A stretch of DNA of 38,535 bases, from positions 1-38,535 of the forward strand of contig SVBA01000017.1 in assembly GCA_015059095.1 (NCBI GenBank). The letters run 5' to 3'. How positions within the stretch are numbered: position 1 is the first letter of the stretch; each line of letters begins with the position of its first letter. Source of the DNA: Erysipelotrichaceae bacterium (GTDB lineage: Bacteria; Bacillota_I; Bacilli_A; RFN20; CAG-449). Positions 15,686-22,669 of the stretch are shown one piece after another. A program made the translations under genes and the position numbers. Under the pieces are notes generated by a model. That model had not been told where the DNA came from. It ran no database searches and saw nothing but the letters and a program-made list of their open reading frames with translations.

Positions 15686-16507
15686 ATGAAGAAAAGCTTA
15701 TTTATTATCCTAATATTTATACTAACGTTCTTATTTTATTTACTATTTAACGACTTATCAAAGGCAAATATCATTGTGTTTAATGATCTTTTTATTAATA
15801 AATATCTTCCTTGTCTTCTCCCATTTCTTATACTTACTAATCTATTATATAAATTCATTAATTTTGAAGATCTTTACATTCTACTAAAAAAGAAAAATCT
15901 TTCATTACTATTTGATATCCTTATTATATTTGTATGTTTAATTAATGGAGTTCCTGGCCAATATATTTTATTAAATCATCTACAAAATAAAGGGATATAT
16001 TCAAAAGAAAAAGTAGAAGATATTATTAATAATTATGGAATTATTTCATTACCATTTATTTACTCAATTACCAACAAAAATATACTTTACATTTTCTTGT
16101 TAATTGGTATTAACACAATATCATATTTATTAACTAAATCTAAACCAACTACTTACCAAATAAAAGATACTTCATTAAATAAAAATATCACAAATAAGAT
16201 TTTTCATTCTTTATCGACTATATATTTATTTTCTACTAGTGTAGTATTACTTGCTATCCCATTAAAATTAATCTTTAATTGTCCTTTAATATTTCTATTA
16301 TTAGGACTAATCGAACAGACATTCCCCATCATAAATTTAGTAATAGCCAAGTACTATTACATATCTTATTTTTTACTAAATTTCACCTCGTTTTCTTTAA
16401 TATATCAAATAAAAAAACTAAACCCTTCTTTTTCGTCTATCAACTATATAAAAAAGAGGCTCATTTTAGCCTCTTTAACACCATTAGTATATTTTATCTT
16501 TTCTTAA
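15686..16507 (+). CDS. YlbJ-like sporulation integral membrane protein (short form)
   Basis: 273 residues with about seven or eight membrane helices. INKYLPCLLPFLILTNLL matches the YlbJ segment with VFPSLLPFFILSELL, and the stretch NGVPGQYILLNHL through IISLPFIYS aligns with the nucleoside-recognition (Gate) core SGNPAGAKL...NPLFIFG. B. subtilis YlbJ is about 408 residues, so this is a short form. Gene order supports the call: ylbJ lies beside coaD (ylbI) in Bacillus, here convergent. It is needed for spore formation in Bacillus, with unknown transport role. No SD precedes the ATG, so leaderless or weak translation is possible. Its last 14 nt overlap coaD. Confidence 0.62.
   Translation: MKKSLFIILIFILTFLFYLLFNDLSKANIIVFNDLFINKYLPCLLPFLILTNLLYKFINFEDLYILLKKKNLSLLFDILIIFVCLINGVPGQYILLNHLQNKGIYSKEKVEDIINNYGIISLPFIYSITNKNILYIFLLIGINTISYLLTKSKPTTYQIKDTSLNKNITNKIFHSLSTIYLFSTSVVLLAIPLKLIFNCPLIFLLLGLIEQTFPIINLVIAKYYYISYFLLNFTSFSLIYQIKKLNPSFSSINYIKKRLILASLTPLVYFIFS
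16449..16476 (-). terminator. coaD terminator embedded in the ylbJ-like coding region
   Basis: AAAGAGGCT (16453-16461) pairs with AGCCTCTTT (16468-16476), with a U run on the minus strand. It follows the coaD stop and sits within the last 20 codons of the convergent gene. Confidence 0.75.
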
Positions 16508-16964
16508 AATATTTTAATACTGGTTCTGGTACTAAACTAGAAATATCAACATTATTCAAATAAAAATCTTTAACATATGAAGAAGAAATAAATCCTTTAC
16601 CAGAAGATGCCATTAGAAACATCGTTTCAATTTCATCATTGATAAATTCATTTGCTGCTGCTAATTGAAATTCAAATTCAAAATCTGTTACTGCTCTAAG
16701 ACCTCTTACAATCACTTTACAACCTAATTCATGCGCTTTATTAACTACTACACCATCAGTATAAATAACTTCAACATTAGGAATATCTTTGCAGGATTCT
16801 TTCGCCATATTTAGTCTTTCTTCAGTAGTAAAAAAGTATTTTTTCATTGGATTATCTGCAACACAAACATACACTTTATCAAATACATCACTCGCTCTTT
16901 TAATAATGTCTAAATGTCCATTTGTTAATGGATCAAAACTTCCAGGGTAAATTGCTTTTTTCAT
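16494..16964 (-). CDS. coaD: phosphopantetheine adenylyltransferase
   Basis: 156 residues, the standard CoaD length. The nucleotidyl-transferase motif is PGSFDPLTNGHLDI (about 8-21), with RGLRAVTDFEFE mid-protein and ISSSYVK near the end, corresponding to the ISSTxVR loop. It makes dephospho-CoA from phosphopantetheine and ATP, the fourth step of CoA synthesis. The computed frame begins at a TTG that overlaps the SD; the ATG at 16962-16964, 5 nt after GGAGG, is correct. It is coupled to rsmD, whose TAG ends 2 nt before, exactly the Bacillus ylbH-ylbI order. Confidence 0.95.
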   Translation of the reverse strand: MKKAIYPGSFDPLTNGHLDIIKRASDVFDKVYVCVADNPMKKYFFTTEERLNMAKESCKDIPNVEVIYTDGVVVNKAHELGCKVIVRGLRAVTDFEFEFQLAAANEFINDEIETMFLMASSGKGFISSSYVKDFYLNNVDISSLVPEPVLKYFKKR

Positions 16965-16966
16965 AA

Positions 16967-17506
16967 CTACCTCCAATACACGCTCACATGGATTATACCA
17001 TATTTATACTTTCTATATTTAGAAAATCTTTCATCTTCTTGAAAATGTACATCACATTCCTTAACAATTACTGCATTTTCACTAAGCATATCATTTTCAA
17101 ACATAAAGTCAATTACTTCATCATATATCTTCTTTTCTTTATATGGTGGATCTAAGAAAACTAATCCAAATTTTCTATTCTTATTATTATTTAAAAACGT
17201 TTTATAATCTTGTAAATAAACTTCAGTTTTTTCAGAAACTTTAATATTTTTTATATTTTCTTTAATCGTTTTATAAGCTTTTAGATTAGTGTCAACAAAC
17301 ACACAAGAAGTTGCTCCTCTAGATAAACTTTCCAAACCTAGAGCACCTGAACCTGCAAAAAGATCTAATACATCCTTATTAGCAATGTCAAAACTAAGAG
17401 CAGACATTAAAGCTTCTCTTACTTTATCAGTTGTAGGTCTAGTAGAATCTACATCCGGTGCCTTAATTTGTAAATGACGATATTTTCCTGCAATAATTCT
17501 TAACAT
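16967..17506 (-). CDS. rsmD: 16S rRNA (guanine(966)-N2)-methyltransferase
   Basis: 179 residues. The opening RIIAGKYRHLQIKAP and RPTTDKVREALMSAL are characteristic of RsmD. The SAM-binding motif is VLDLFAGSGALGLESLSRGA and the catalytic motif is FLDPPY. It methylates G966 of 16S rRNA during 30S assembly. It forms a unit with coaD (2-nt gap; the coaD SD lies in its last codons). No convincing SD precedes the ATG; a short GTG reading frame with a good SD (17463-17564) overlaps the start and might couple translation. Confidence 0.93.
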   Translation of the reverse strand: MLRIIAGKYRHLQIKAPDVDSTRPTTDKVREALMSALSFDIANKDVLDLFAGSGALGLESLSRGATSCVFVDTNLKAYKTIKENIKNIKVSEKTEVYLQDYKTFLNNNKNRKFGLVFLDPPYKEKKIYDEVIDFMFENDMLSENAVIVKECDVHFQEDERFSKYRKYKYGIIHVSVYWR

Positions 17507-17515
17507 TACTTTTTT

Positions 17516-17600
17516 TAGGTATATTTTTTACTTTCCTACCTATAATAATAGTGTGCTTGAGCACTATTCCTCCATACTAAAGTAGGCTATGCCTACTTTT
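17516..17600. promoter_or_regulatory. ylbF-rsmD intergenic region with three inverted repeats
   Basis: From right to left: AAAGTAGGC/GCCTACTTT (17579-17599, U run only on the plus strand), AATAGTG/CACTATT (within 17547-17568) and TAGGTA/TACCTA (17516-17521 with 17537-17542). The first could be a plus-strand terminator or end ylbF weakly. No plus-strand gene points at it. Confidence 0.35.
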
Positions 17601-17957
17601 TTATTTACAACTCCCTTTATTAATTTTAAATAATGACAATAACTTCATTTCTAAATATCTTAATGGTTCATTAACTTCCTTTAATAAAGAGTAATACTCT
17701 TCTACTAATGGATGAGTATCTAAATTTAATTTCTTCTTATAAAGAATCCTTTGATATTCTAAAACTTCTTTAGAATCCTCTTCATAATGATTAAGTGAAG
17801 AAGAATAATCTCTCTGTGCTTTTTCAAATTCTAAAACCAAAGAAATAACCGAAGGATCTTCTTCCATTTTCTTTTCAACTTCTTTAATTTTATTTACACA
17901 TTCTCTAGATTTAATTAATTCACTAATTTCATCTATTTTTTGATAAATATCCTTCAT
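17601..17957 (-). CDS. ylbF: YlbF/RicF family regulator
   Basis: 118 residues, all helical and charged (KIKEVEKKMEEDPSVISLVL, FEKAQRDYSS), matching the Com_YlbF family. In Bacillus, RicF acts with RicA and RicT as a specificity complex for RNase Y and affects sporulation, competence and biofilm, and the complex carries iron-sulfur clusters. Here Cys occurs at residue 20 and in the C-terminal KGSCK. The position between ylbE and rsmD matches Bacillus. SD GGAG is present. It is shorter than the 149-residue Bacillus protein. Confidence 0.82.
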   Translation of the reverse strand: MKDIYQKIDEISELIKSRECVNKIKEVEKKMEEDPSVISLVLEFEKAQRDYSSSLNHYEEDSKEVLEYQRILYKKKLNLDTHPLVEEYYSLLKEVNEPLRYLEMKLLSLFKINKGSCK

Positions 17958-18011
17958 ATTCTACTCTCCTATTATATTTTAGTATTTGTCTAATTATCTT
18001 TCAAGAATAAA

Positions 18012-18035
18012 AGAAAAACTAGACACAGTCTAGCC
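18012..18035 (-). terminator. intrinsic terminator after ylbE
   Basis: On the minus strand GGCTAGAC pairs with GTCTAGTT around a 3-nt loop (two G-U pairs), followed by a U run. It separates ylbDE from ylbF. Confidence 0.65.
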
Positions 18036-18245
18036 TTACATCAACTCTTTTGCTAGAGATATCATCAAAGAGATATCTTCCATTTTATCTACTAATCTTT
18101 TCCTTCTTTTCGTCTTATAATCTTCTAAAAAATTCTTAAATTCATTTACATTTCTTGATAAGGATTTATGCCAATAAGGATTTTCTCTTAAAAAAAGAAA
18201 ATAATCTAAATCTTGTTCTAAATAAATCAATAAATCATTTCTCAT
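18036..18245 (-). CDS. ylbE: YlbE-like protein
   Basis: 69 residues. YLEQDLDYFLFLRENPYWHK is the family hallmark (short helices, then R-x-x-P-x-W/Y) and is close to Bacillus YlbE. The function is unknown. Its start overlaps the ylbD stop by one base (TAATG), so the two are translationally coupled, as expected from Bacillus gene order. Confidence 0.8.
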   Translation of the reverse strand: MRNDLLIYLEQDLDYFLFLRENPYWHKSLSRNVNEFKNFLEDYKTKRRKRLVDKMEDISLMISLAKELM

Positions 18246-18583
18246 TAATCTACATCCCTTTCATATGGTTGATGCATTTTTCTTTTAGTATTCACATCAT
18301 CTTTTTGTGTAATTTCTGATAAAATTGATAATACTTTTTTCATTCCATTCAAACCTTCAGTAATCTTATCGATATCTATATTATTTATCATATCCATAAA
18401 AGAAGAAAAAGAATTAGATTCTTGTTTACTAGAAGAACTATCTTCCTTAAAGATTGGATCCTCTTCCCCATAAATATCATACTTTTCATAAAGTTCTTGC
18501 CAAGTAACCTCTTTATTATCCACTTTCTTTTTTAAAAAAGGTTTACTAGAAGCGAACTTTTTAAATTGTTCCATTTTATCCAT
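18245..18583 (-). CDS. ylbD: YlbD-like spore coat family protein
   Basis: 112 residues from the chosen ATG. KFASSKPFLKKKVDNKEVTW, then QELYEKYDIYGEEDP, matches the YlbD coat family (xxHPxLvkxvRxGxxTWQdlFEeWvLfGEeDxxW). A Ser-rich linker and a conserved helical tail follow. The frame extends four codons to a TTG, but GGTGA lies 5 nt before the ATG at 18581-18583. In Bacillus YlbD is reported as a spore coat protein. It is coupled to ylbE by TAATG. Confidence 0.75.
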   Translation of the reverse strand: MDKMEQFKKFASSKPFLKKKVDNKEVTWQELYEKYDIYGEEDPIFKEDSSSSKQESNSFSSFMDMINNIDIDKITEGLNGMKKVLSILSEITQKDDVNTKRKMHQPYERDVD

Positions 18584-18654
18584 ATCATTCACCAATATAA
18601 GATATGCAAAATAAAATAATTTTAATCAAAATAATATCATTTTAAAAATTACTA

Positions 18655-18663
18655 CATATTTTA
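18655..18663 (+). promoter_or_regulatory. possible mother-cell sigma -10 element before the YjcZ-like gene
   Basis: CATATTTTA fits CATANNNTA and places transcription start at about 18670, directly before the AAGGAGG SD. There is no convincing -35. Confidence 0.3.
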
Positions 18664-18688
18664 AATTAGTTAAGGAGGTAGACATTAT

Positions 18689-18868
18689 ATGTACTATTAC
18701 GGTCAAAACTTTGGAGGTTATCCTAATGGCTATCAATATCCAACAAATACTGGTGGATCATGGGGTGGCGTCTTTGCTATTATCCTAGTCTTATTTATCT
18801 TATTAGTTATTATCGGATGCGGTTGTTCTAATAAAACTAATGGATGTGGATGTAACGGAGGGTACTAA
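18689..18868 (+). CDS. YjcZ-like tiny sporulation-associated membrane protein
   Basis: 59 residues. A Tyr/Gly/Asn-rich head (MYYYGQNFGGYPNGYQYP) is followed by WGGVFAIILVLFILLVIIGC, very close to the GGFALIVVLFILLIIVG core of YjcZ-family tiny proteins, then a Cys-rich tail (GCGCSNKT, GCGCNGG). AAGGAGG (18672-18678) is an excellent SD. Family members are small membrane proteins made during sporulation in Bacillus. The extra Cys-rich tail is unusual. Its stop codon forms the loop of its terminator. Confidence 0.68.
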   Translation: MYYYGQNFGGYPNGYQYPTNTGGSWGGVFAIILVLFILLVIIGCGCSNKTNGCGCNGGY

Positions 18869-18880
18869 GTACCCTCTTTT
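18858..18880 (+). terminator. terminator with the stop codon in its loop
   Basis: GAGGGTAC (18858-18865) pairs with GTACCCTC (18869-18876). The 3-nt loop is the TAA stop of the YjcZ-like gene. TTTT follows. Confidence 0.8.
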
Positions 18881-18939
18881 ATTAAATAAACTATTTCTTT
18901 TTCTTCATCCATTTGATAAACTATTAAATGGTGATGTAA

Positions 18940-19479
18940 ATGTTTAAAATTGTAAAAGATTCAGCAAAATCTATTAGAGAAAAATGTAAACCCGTAGAAA
19001 CTCCTATTTCTAAAGAAGACAAAGAATTAGCACTTTCTATGGTTGATTATTTAATTAAAAGTCAAGATGACGAATATGCTTCAAAACATAATATTCGTTC
19101 TGGAGTCGGTTTAGCTGCTCCTCAAATTGGTATTCAAAAAAGAATATTTGCAATTTATTATGTAGTAGATGATGAAATAGTCCAATATGCTTTAATCAAT
19201 CCAAAAATTATTCAAAATTCTTTAAAGAAAGTTGCTTTAGCAAGCGGAGAAGGTTGTTTAAGTGTTGATAACGATCATCCTGGCTATGTATATCGTTATA
19301 ATAAAATTGTTATTAAAGGATTTGATGCTATCCAAGATAAAGAAGTAACAATTACTGCTAGAGGATATGATGCAATAGTATTACAGCATGAATATGACCA
19401 TCTTGATGGAATTTTATATTACGATAGAATAGACAAAAAGAATCCAAATAAAGAAATAGAAAATTCTTATTTAATTTAA
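18940..19479 (+). CDS. def: peptide deformylase (type 2, Gram-positive)
   Basis: 179 residues. All three motifs are intact: GVGLAAPQIG (55-64), GEGCLSV with metal ligand C106, and QHEYDHLDG with ligands H150 and H154 and catalytic E151. The longer loops between motifs are typical of Gram-positive type 2 enzymes. It removes the formyl group from nascent proteins, using Fe2+ or Zn2+. SD GGTGAT. It is followed by its own strong terminator. Confidence 0.95.
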   Translation: MFKIVKDSAKSIREKCKPVETPISKEDKELALSMVDYLIKSQDDEYASKHNIRSGVGLAAPQIGIQKRIFAIYYVVDDEIVQYALINPKIIQNSLKKVALASGEGCLSVDNDHPGYVYRYNKIVIKGFDAIQDKEVTITARGYDAIVLQHEYDHLDGILYYDRIDKKNPNKEIENSYLI

Positions 19480-19485
19480 TAATAT

Positions 19486-19516
19486 ACACATTAGATATAT
19501 CTAATGTGTTTTTTTT
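19486..19516 (+). terminator. intrinsic terminator of def
   Basis: A perfect 24-nt palindrome (19486-19509, arms ACACATTAGA/TCTAATGTGT) is followed by a run of eight T. Confidence 0.85.
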
Positions 19517-19570
19517 ATTTTTTTCTGCATATAATAACAATAAATTATTGAATAATTTCCCTTAATAAAC

Positions 19571-19599
19571 TTTACAAAGTTAGTTCAAATCAATATAAT
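19571..19599 (+). promoter_or_regulatory. strong sigma-A promoter of the RNase J gene
   Basis: -35 TTTACA (19571-19576), a 17-nt spacer and -10 TATAAT (19594-19599). It leaves a leader of about 48 nt. Confidence 0.7.
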
Positions 19600-19652
19600 A
19601 TATATTAGATTTAAGACCAATATCGATAATTTCATAGAAAGGATTTTTGTAT

Positions 19653-21347
19653 ATGATTAATCAAGTATTATTACAATCGCCTGTATCAATTTATGCTTTA
19701 GGTGGTCTAGGCGAAGTAGGTAAAAATACCTACTGTATTGAAAATGAAAACAATTTAATTATTATTGACGCTGGTGTCATGTTCCCAGAACAAGGTATCT
19801 TAGGTGTCAACTATGTTATACCAGATTATACACACTTAAAAAATGTAAGAAGTAAAATCAAAGCACTATTTATTACTCATGGTCATGAAGATCACATCGG
19901 TGCCATTCCATTTTTACTTCAAAATGTAAATATTCCTGTAATTTATGCTCCTAAATTGGCAGCATCACTTATCAAACATAAATTAGAAGAATCAAGAGTA
20001 TCTACTAAAGTTAAAATAGTAGAGTACAACGAAGATTCTGTTATTGAAGTCGGTGACTTTAAAGTACAATTTTTTAATGTAACTCACTCTATTCCAGATG
20101 CATTTGGTATTTGTGTTGATACTCCTCATGGTAGAATCGTAACTACCGGAGATTTTAAAATTGACTTAACACCAATTTCTGAAGATATTTCTTTAAACAA
20201 AATAGCTAAACTTGGAGAAGAAGGTGTTGATTTATTATTATCAGATTCTACTAATGCTGAACAAGAAGGATACACTCAATCTGAAAGAAGTGTTATTGAT
20301 GCAATATTTGAAGTATTTAGTAAGGCACATGGTCGTTTAATTATTTCAACTTTCTCAAGTAATATTTCTCGTATCCAACAAATTGTTGAAGCATGTATTA
20401 ACTTCAAAAGAAAAATTGTTATTATTGGTAGATCAATGGAAACAAGCATTTCTGTCTCTAGACAATATGGATATATTAAAGTTCCTGATGATACTATTAT
20501 AACTCCAGATAAAATCAAAGATTTTAAGCCAAATGAAATTGTTATTTTATGTACAGGTTCTCAAGGCGAACCAATGGCTGCTTTAAGTAGAATTGCAAAT
20601 GGTGAACATAATATGATTAAAATAGTTCCTGGAGATACAGTTGTATTCTCTTCTTCACCAATTCCTGGAAATACATATTCAATAAATCTAGTAGTAGACC
20701 AATTAGCTAGAGTCGGTGCAAATGTTATTACCAATTCAGTATTCTCCAATTTACATGCATCTGGTCATCCAAGCAAACAAGAATTAAGATTAATGATAAA
20801 ATTATTTAAACCTAAGTACTTTATGCCAGTACATGGCGAATATCGTATGTTAAGATTACATGCCGAATTAGCGCAAACTCTTGGTATTCCAAAAGAAAAT
20901 ACATTTGTTCTTGCTAACGGAGATACTCTCGAACTAAGAAAACACACAATTAAAGAAGGAAATAGAGTACCTGTAGACAATATCTATATTGATGGAAAAG
21001 ATATCACTGGACTATCAACCGCAGTTATTAAAGATAGAAAATTATTATCGACTGATGGAATGGTCGCTGTTTTAATCGCAATGGATTCAAGAACTAATTC
21101 TATTCTTAAGAAACCAGAAATAATTACTCAAGGATTCATTTATCCTGATGAAAGATCGATTAAACTATTAAATTATGCGACTGAAATGTTAAATGAAGAC
21201 TTAAAAACATTAATGAAATCTAAAGTTACTTTCGGAGAAATCAAAAACATAACTAGATCCACAGTAGGAAAAATCTTATTTGAACATACTCATCGTAATC
21301 CAATGATTATTCCAATTATTATGAATAAAAATGAAGGAAAGATTTAA
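19653..21347 (+). CDS. rnj: ribonuclease J
   Basis: 564 residues. The metallo-beta-lactamase core opens with YALGGLGEVGKNTYCIE and the zinc motif THGHEDHIG (H76, H78, D80, H81). A beta-CASP domain follows with SDSTNAE, ISTFSSNISR and the HASGHPSKQEL motif, and then a C-terminal dimerisation domain. RNase J degrades RNA 5' to 3' and also cuts internally, processing 16S rRNA and mRNAs in Firmicutes. Whether this is J1 or J2 cannot be decided. The frame opens two codons earlier at a TTG; the ATG at 19653, after AAAGGA, is used. It is coupled to maf by TAATTATG. Confidence 0.94.
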   Translation: MINQVLLQSPVSIYALGGLGEVGKNTYCIENENNLIIIDAGVMFPEQGILGVNYVIPDYTHLKNVRSKIKALFITHGHEDHIGAIPFLLQNVNIPVIYAPKLAASLIKHKLEESRVSTKVKIVEYNEDSVIEVGDFKVQFFNVTHSIPDAFGICVDTPHGRIVTTGDFKIDLTPISEDISLNKIAKLGEEGVDLLLSDSTNAEQEGYTQSERSVIDAIFEVFSKAHGRLIISTFSSNISRIQQIVEACINFKRKIVIIGRSMETSISVSRQYGYIKVPDDTIITPDKIKDFKPNEIVILCTGSQGEPMAALSRIANGEHNMIKIVPGDTVVFSSSPIPGNTYSINLVVDQLARVGANVITNSVFSNLHASGHPSKQELRLMIKLFKPKYFMPVHGEYRMLRLHAELAQTLGIPKENTFVLANGDTLELRKHTIKEGNRVPVDNIYIDGKDITGLSTAVIKDRKLLSTDGMVAVLIAMDSRTNSILKKPEIITQGFIYPDERSIKLLNYATEMLNEDLKTLMKSKVTFGEIKNITRSTVGKILFEHTHRNPMIIPIIMNKNEGKI

Positions 21348-21349
21348 TT

Positions 21350-21898
21350 ATGTTTATTTTAGCAAGTAAATCTCCTAGAAGAAAAGAACTATTAAAATCT
21401 ATTATTCCTACATTTGAAATAATTCCAAGTAATGTTGATGAATTTAAATATTCTTTAGATGAATTATCATTAGTTAAAGCTCTAGAAATTGCAAAAGATC
21501 ATCCTAATGATATCATTATCTCTGCAGATACAATTGTTATATTAGATAATAAAGTATTTGGGAAACCTCAAGATGAAAAAGATGCATATCGTATGCTAAA
21601 AGAATTATCAAGTAATGTCCATGAAGTTAAAACTATATACACTATTTTCTGCGAAAAACTCCATATTTCTCATACAAGAGTAATTACAAGTAAAGTATAT
21701 TTTAACTCATTGAGTGAAGAATTAATTTCTTCATATATTGCGTCTGGTTCTCCTCTTGATAAAGCAGGAGCATACGGAGTTCAAGACAATTCATCTTATC
21801 CTATTATTTCACATATTGAAGGAAGTTACACAAACATTGTTGGACTACCAGTTGACGAATTAAAAGAAGACTTAATTGCTCTTAAGTTAATCGCCTAA
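21350..21898 (+). CDS. maf: Maf family nucleoside triphosphate pyrophosphatase
   Basis: 182 residues. FILASKSPRRKELL is the Maf opening signature, with SADTIVILDNKVFGKPQDEK in the middle and DKAGAYGVQD later. Maf proteins hydrolyse dTTP, UTP or modified nucleotides to monophosphates and have been linked to septum inhibition in Bacillus. The ATG lies 2 nt after the RNase J stop, so translation is coupled. A hairpin holding the next gene's SD follows. Confidence 0.92.
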   Translation: MFILASKSPRRKELLKSIIPTFEIIPSNVDEFKYSLDELSLVKALEIAKDHPNDIIISADTIVILDNKVFGKPQDEKDAYRMLKELSSNVHEVKTIYTIFCEKLHISHTRVITSKVYFNSLSEELISSYIASGSPLDKAGAYGVQDNSSYPIISHIEGSYTNIVGLPVDELKEDLIALKLIA

Positions 21899-21909
21899 AC
21901 AAAATAAAC

Positions 21910-21942
21910 AAAGCCTCATAAACATACTTAGGAGGCTTTTTT
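21910..21942 (+). terminator. terminator hairpin that contains the SD of the next gene
   Basis: AAAGCCTC (21910-21917) pairs with GAGGCTTT (21932-21939), followed by T to 21942 and then ATG at 21943. The AGGAGG SD (21930-21935) lies in the loop edge and 3' arm. It would end the RNase J-maf transcript and mask the SD of any read-through mRNA. Confidence 0.7.
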
Positions 21943-22197
21943 ATGCGTTATATACCATATCCTTGGAAAGAAGGAGAATTCGAAAATTTAACAAAAATTA
22001 GTTTATGCAAAGATAAAGAAGATAGATTTATAGGACCATTACTTCCATTTCTTGGCGGAGTATTAATAGGAGGACTATTCTTACCTAGACCTACACCAGT
22101 CCCTCCATATGGACCTATTTATCAACCTATTCCTTACGTACAACCTGTTCCTTATGTTAATGAAGCGCCAACATATAGTGTTCCAGTAAACAAATAA
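21943..22197 (+). CDS. small Pro/Tyr-rich protein, possibly surface or spore-layer
   Basis: 84 residues. The start MRYIPYPWKEGEFENLTKIS leads to a hydrophobic glycine-rich stretch (FIGPLLPFLGGVLIGGLFL) and a Pro/Tyr-rich tail (PPYGPIYQPIPYVQPVPYV). I do not recognise a named family; the layout recalls small coat- or membrane-associated proteins of spore formers. SD AGGAGG is 7 nt before the ATG but lies inside a terminator hairpin. It ends in a terminator shared with the convergent gene. Confidence 0.55.
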   Translation: MRYIPYPWKEGEFENLTKISLCKDKEDRFIGPLLPFLGGVLIGGLFLPRPTPVPPYGPIYQPIPYVQPVPYVNEAPTYSVPVNK

Positions 22198-22217
22198 ACG
22201 ACCAATTAAGGTCGTTT
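22196..22217. terminator. bidirectional terminator between convergent genes
   Basis: AAACGACC (22196-22203) pairs with GGTCGTTT (22210-22217). It holds the stop of the minus-strand gene (22206-22208). Confidence 0.75.
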
Positions 22218-22580
22218 GTTTTCATTTATAAATTCTTCTAAATCTTTAGATTTTTCACCAATTATTAAAGTAACTTTATTAGTCGCTCTAATTAAAGAAG
22301 TTACACCATTTTCTTTTAATTTTTCTTCATTAAGTAAACTATAATCTTTTAAGACTAATACTAATCTAGAGCCTTTTGATTCACAAGAAATAATATTTTC
22401 ATTTCCACCGAATATCTCTAAAAATATATTATTTTGTTTTTTATCATTTTCAATTTGCTTTCTTACCTTTTTATTTTTTATTAAGACAATAGTAATTGCA
22501 ATAACAAGTAAAACTCCTACTATTAAAAGAATTATCCATCCCCAACTTATAAACCAATTTGATTTACTTAAAATACTCAT
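22206..22580 (-). CDS. membrane-tethered PTS EIIB-like domain lacking the active-site Cys
   Basis: 124 residues. One membrane helix (about 14-34) is followed by a basic linker and a domain of about 70 residues. FLEIFGGNENIISCESKGSR matches the EIIB (glucose-type) pattern xLGGxENIxSVDACATRL, and the rest (LKDYSLLNEEKLKENGVTSL, GEKSKDLEEFINE) also aligns. The phosphorylated Cys is replaced by K69; a Cys occurs three positions earlier (C66). It is therefore unlikely to pass phosphate to a sugar and may be a sensor or regulator. It is divergent from the CYTH gene. Confidence 0.65.
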   Translation of the reverse strand: MSILSKSNWFISWGWIILLIVGVLLVIAITIVLIKNKKVRKQIENDKKQNNIFLEIFGGNENIISCESKGSRLVLVLKDYSLLNEEKLKENGVTSLIRATNKVTLIIGEKSKDLEEFINENKRP

Positions 22581-22636
22581 AATGTTTCCTCCTAGTAATC
22601 ATTCTAATTAATAAGCAATAAAAAAACAACTTTTTC

Positions 22637-22659
22637 TTTAATAAAGTCTCTTTATTAAA
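22637..22659. repeat. 10-bp inverted repeat between divergent genes
   Basis: TTTAATAAAG (22637-22646) and CTTTATTAAA (22650-22659) are separated by 3 bp. It lies between the EIIB-like and CYTH genes and upstream of both, so it may be an operator. Confidence 0.45.
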
Positions 22660-22669
22660 ACTTTTTAAC

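Noticed and set aside
18598-18606. CATATCTTA element before ylbD as a sporulation -10
   Set aside because: It fits CATANNNTA but lies so close to the start that transcription would begin inside the SD.
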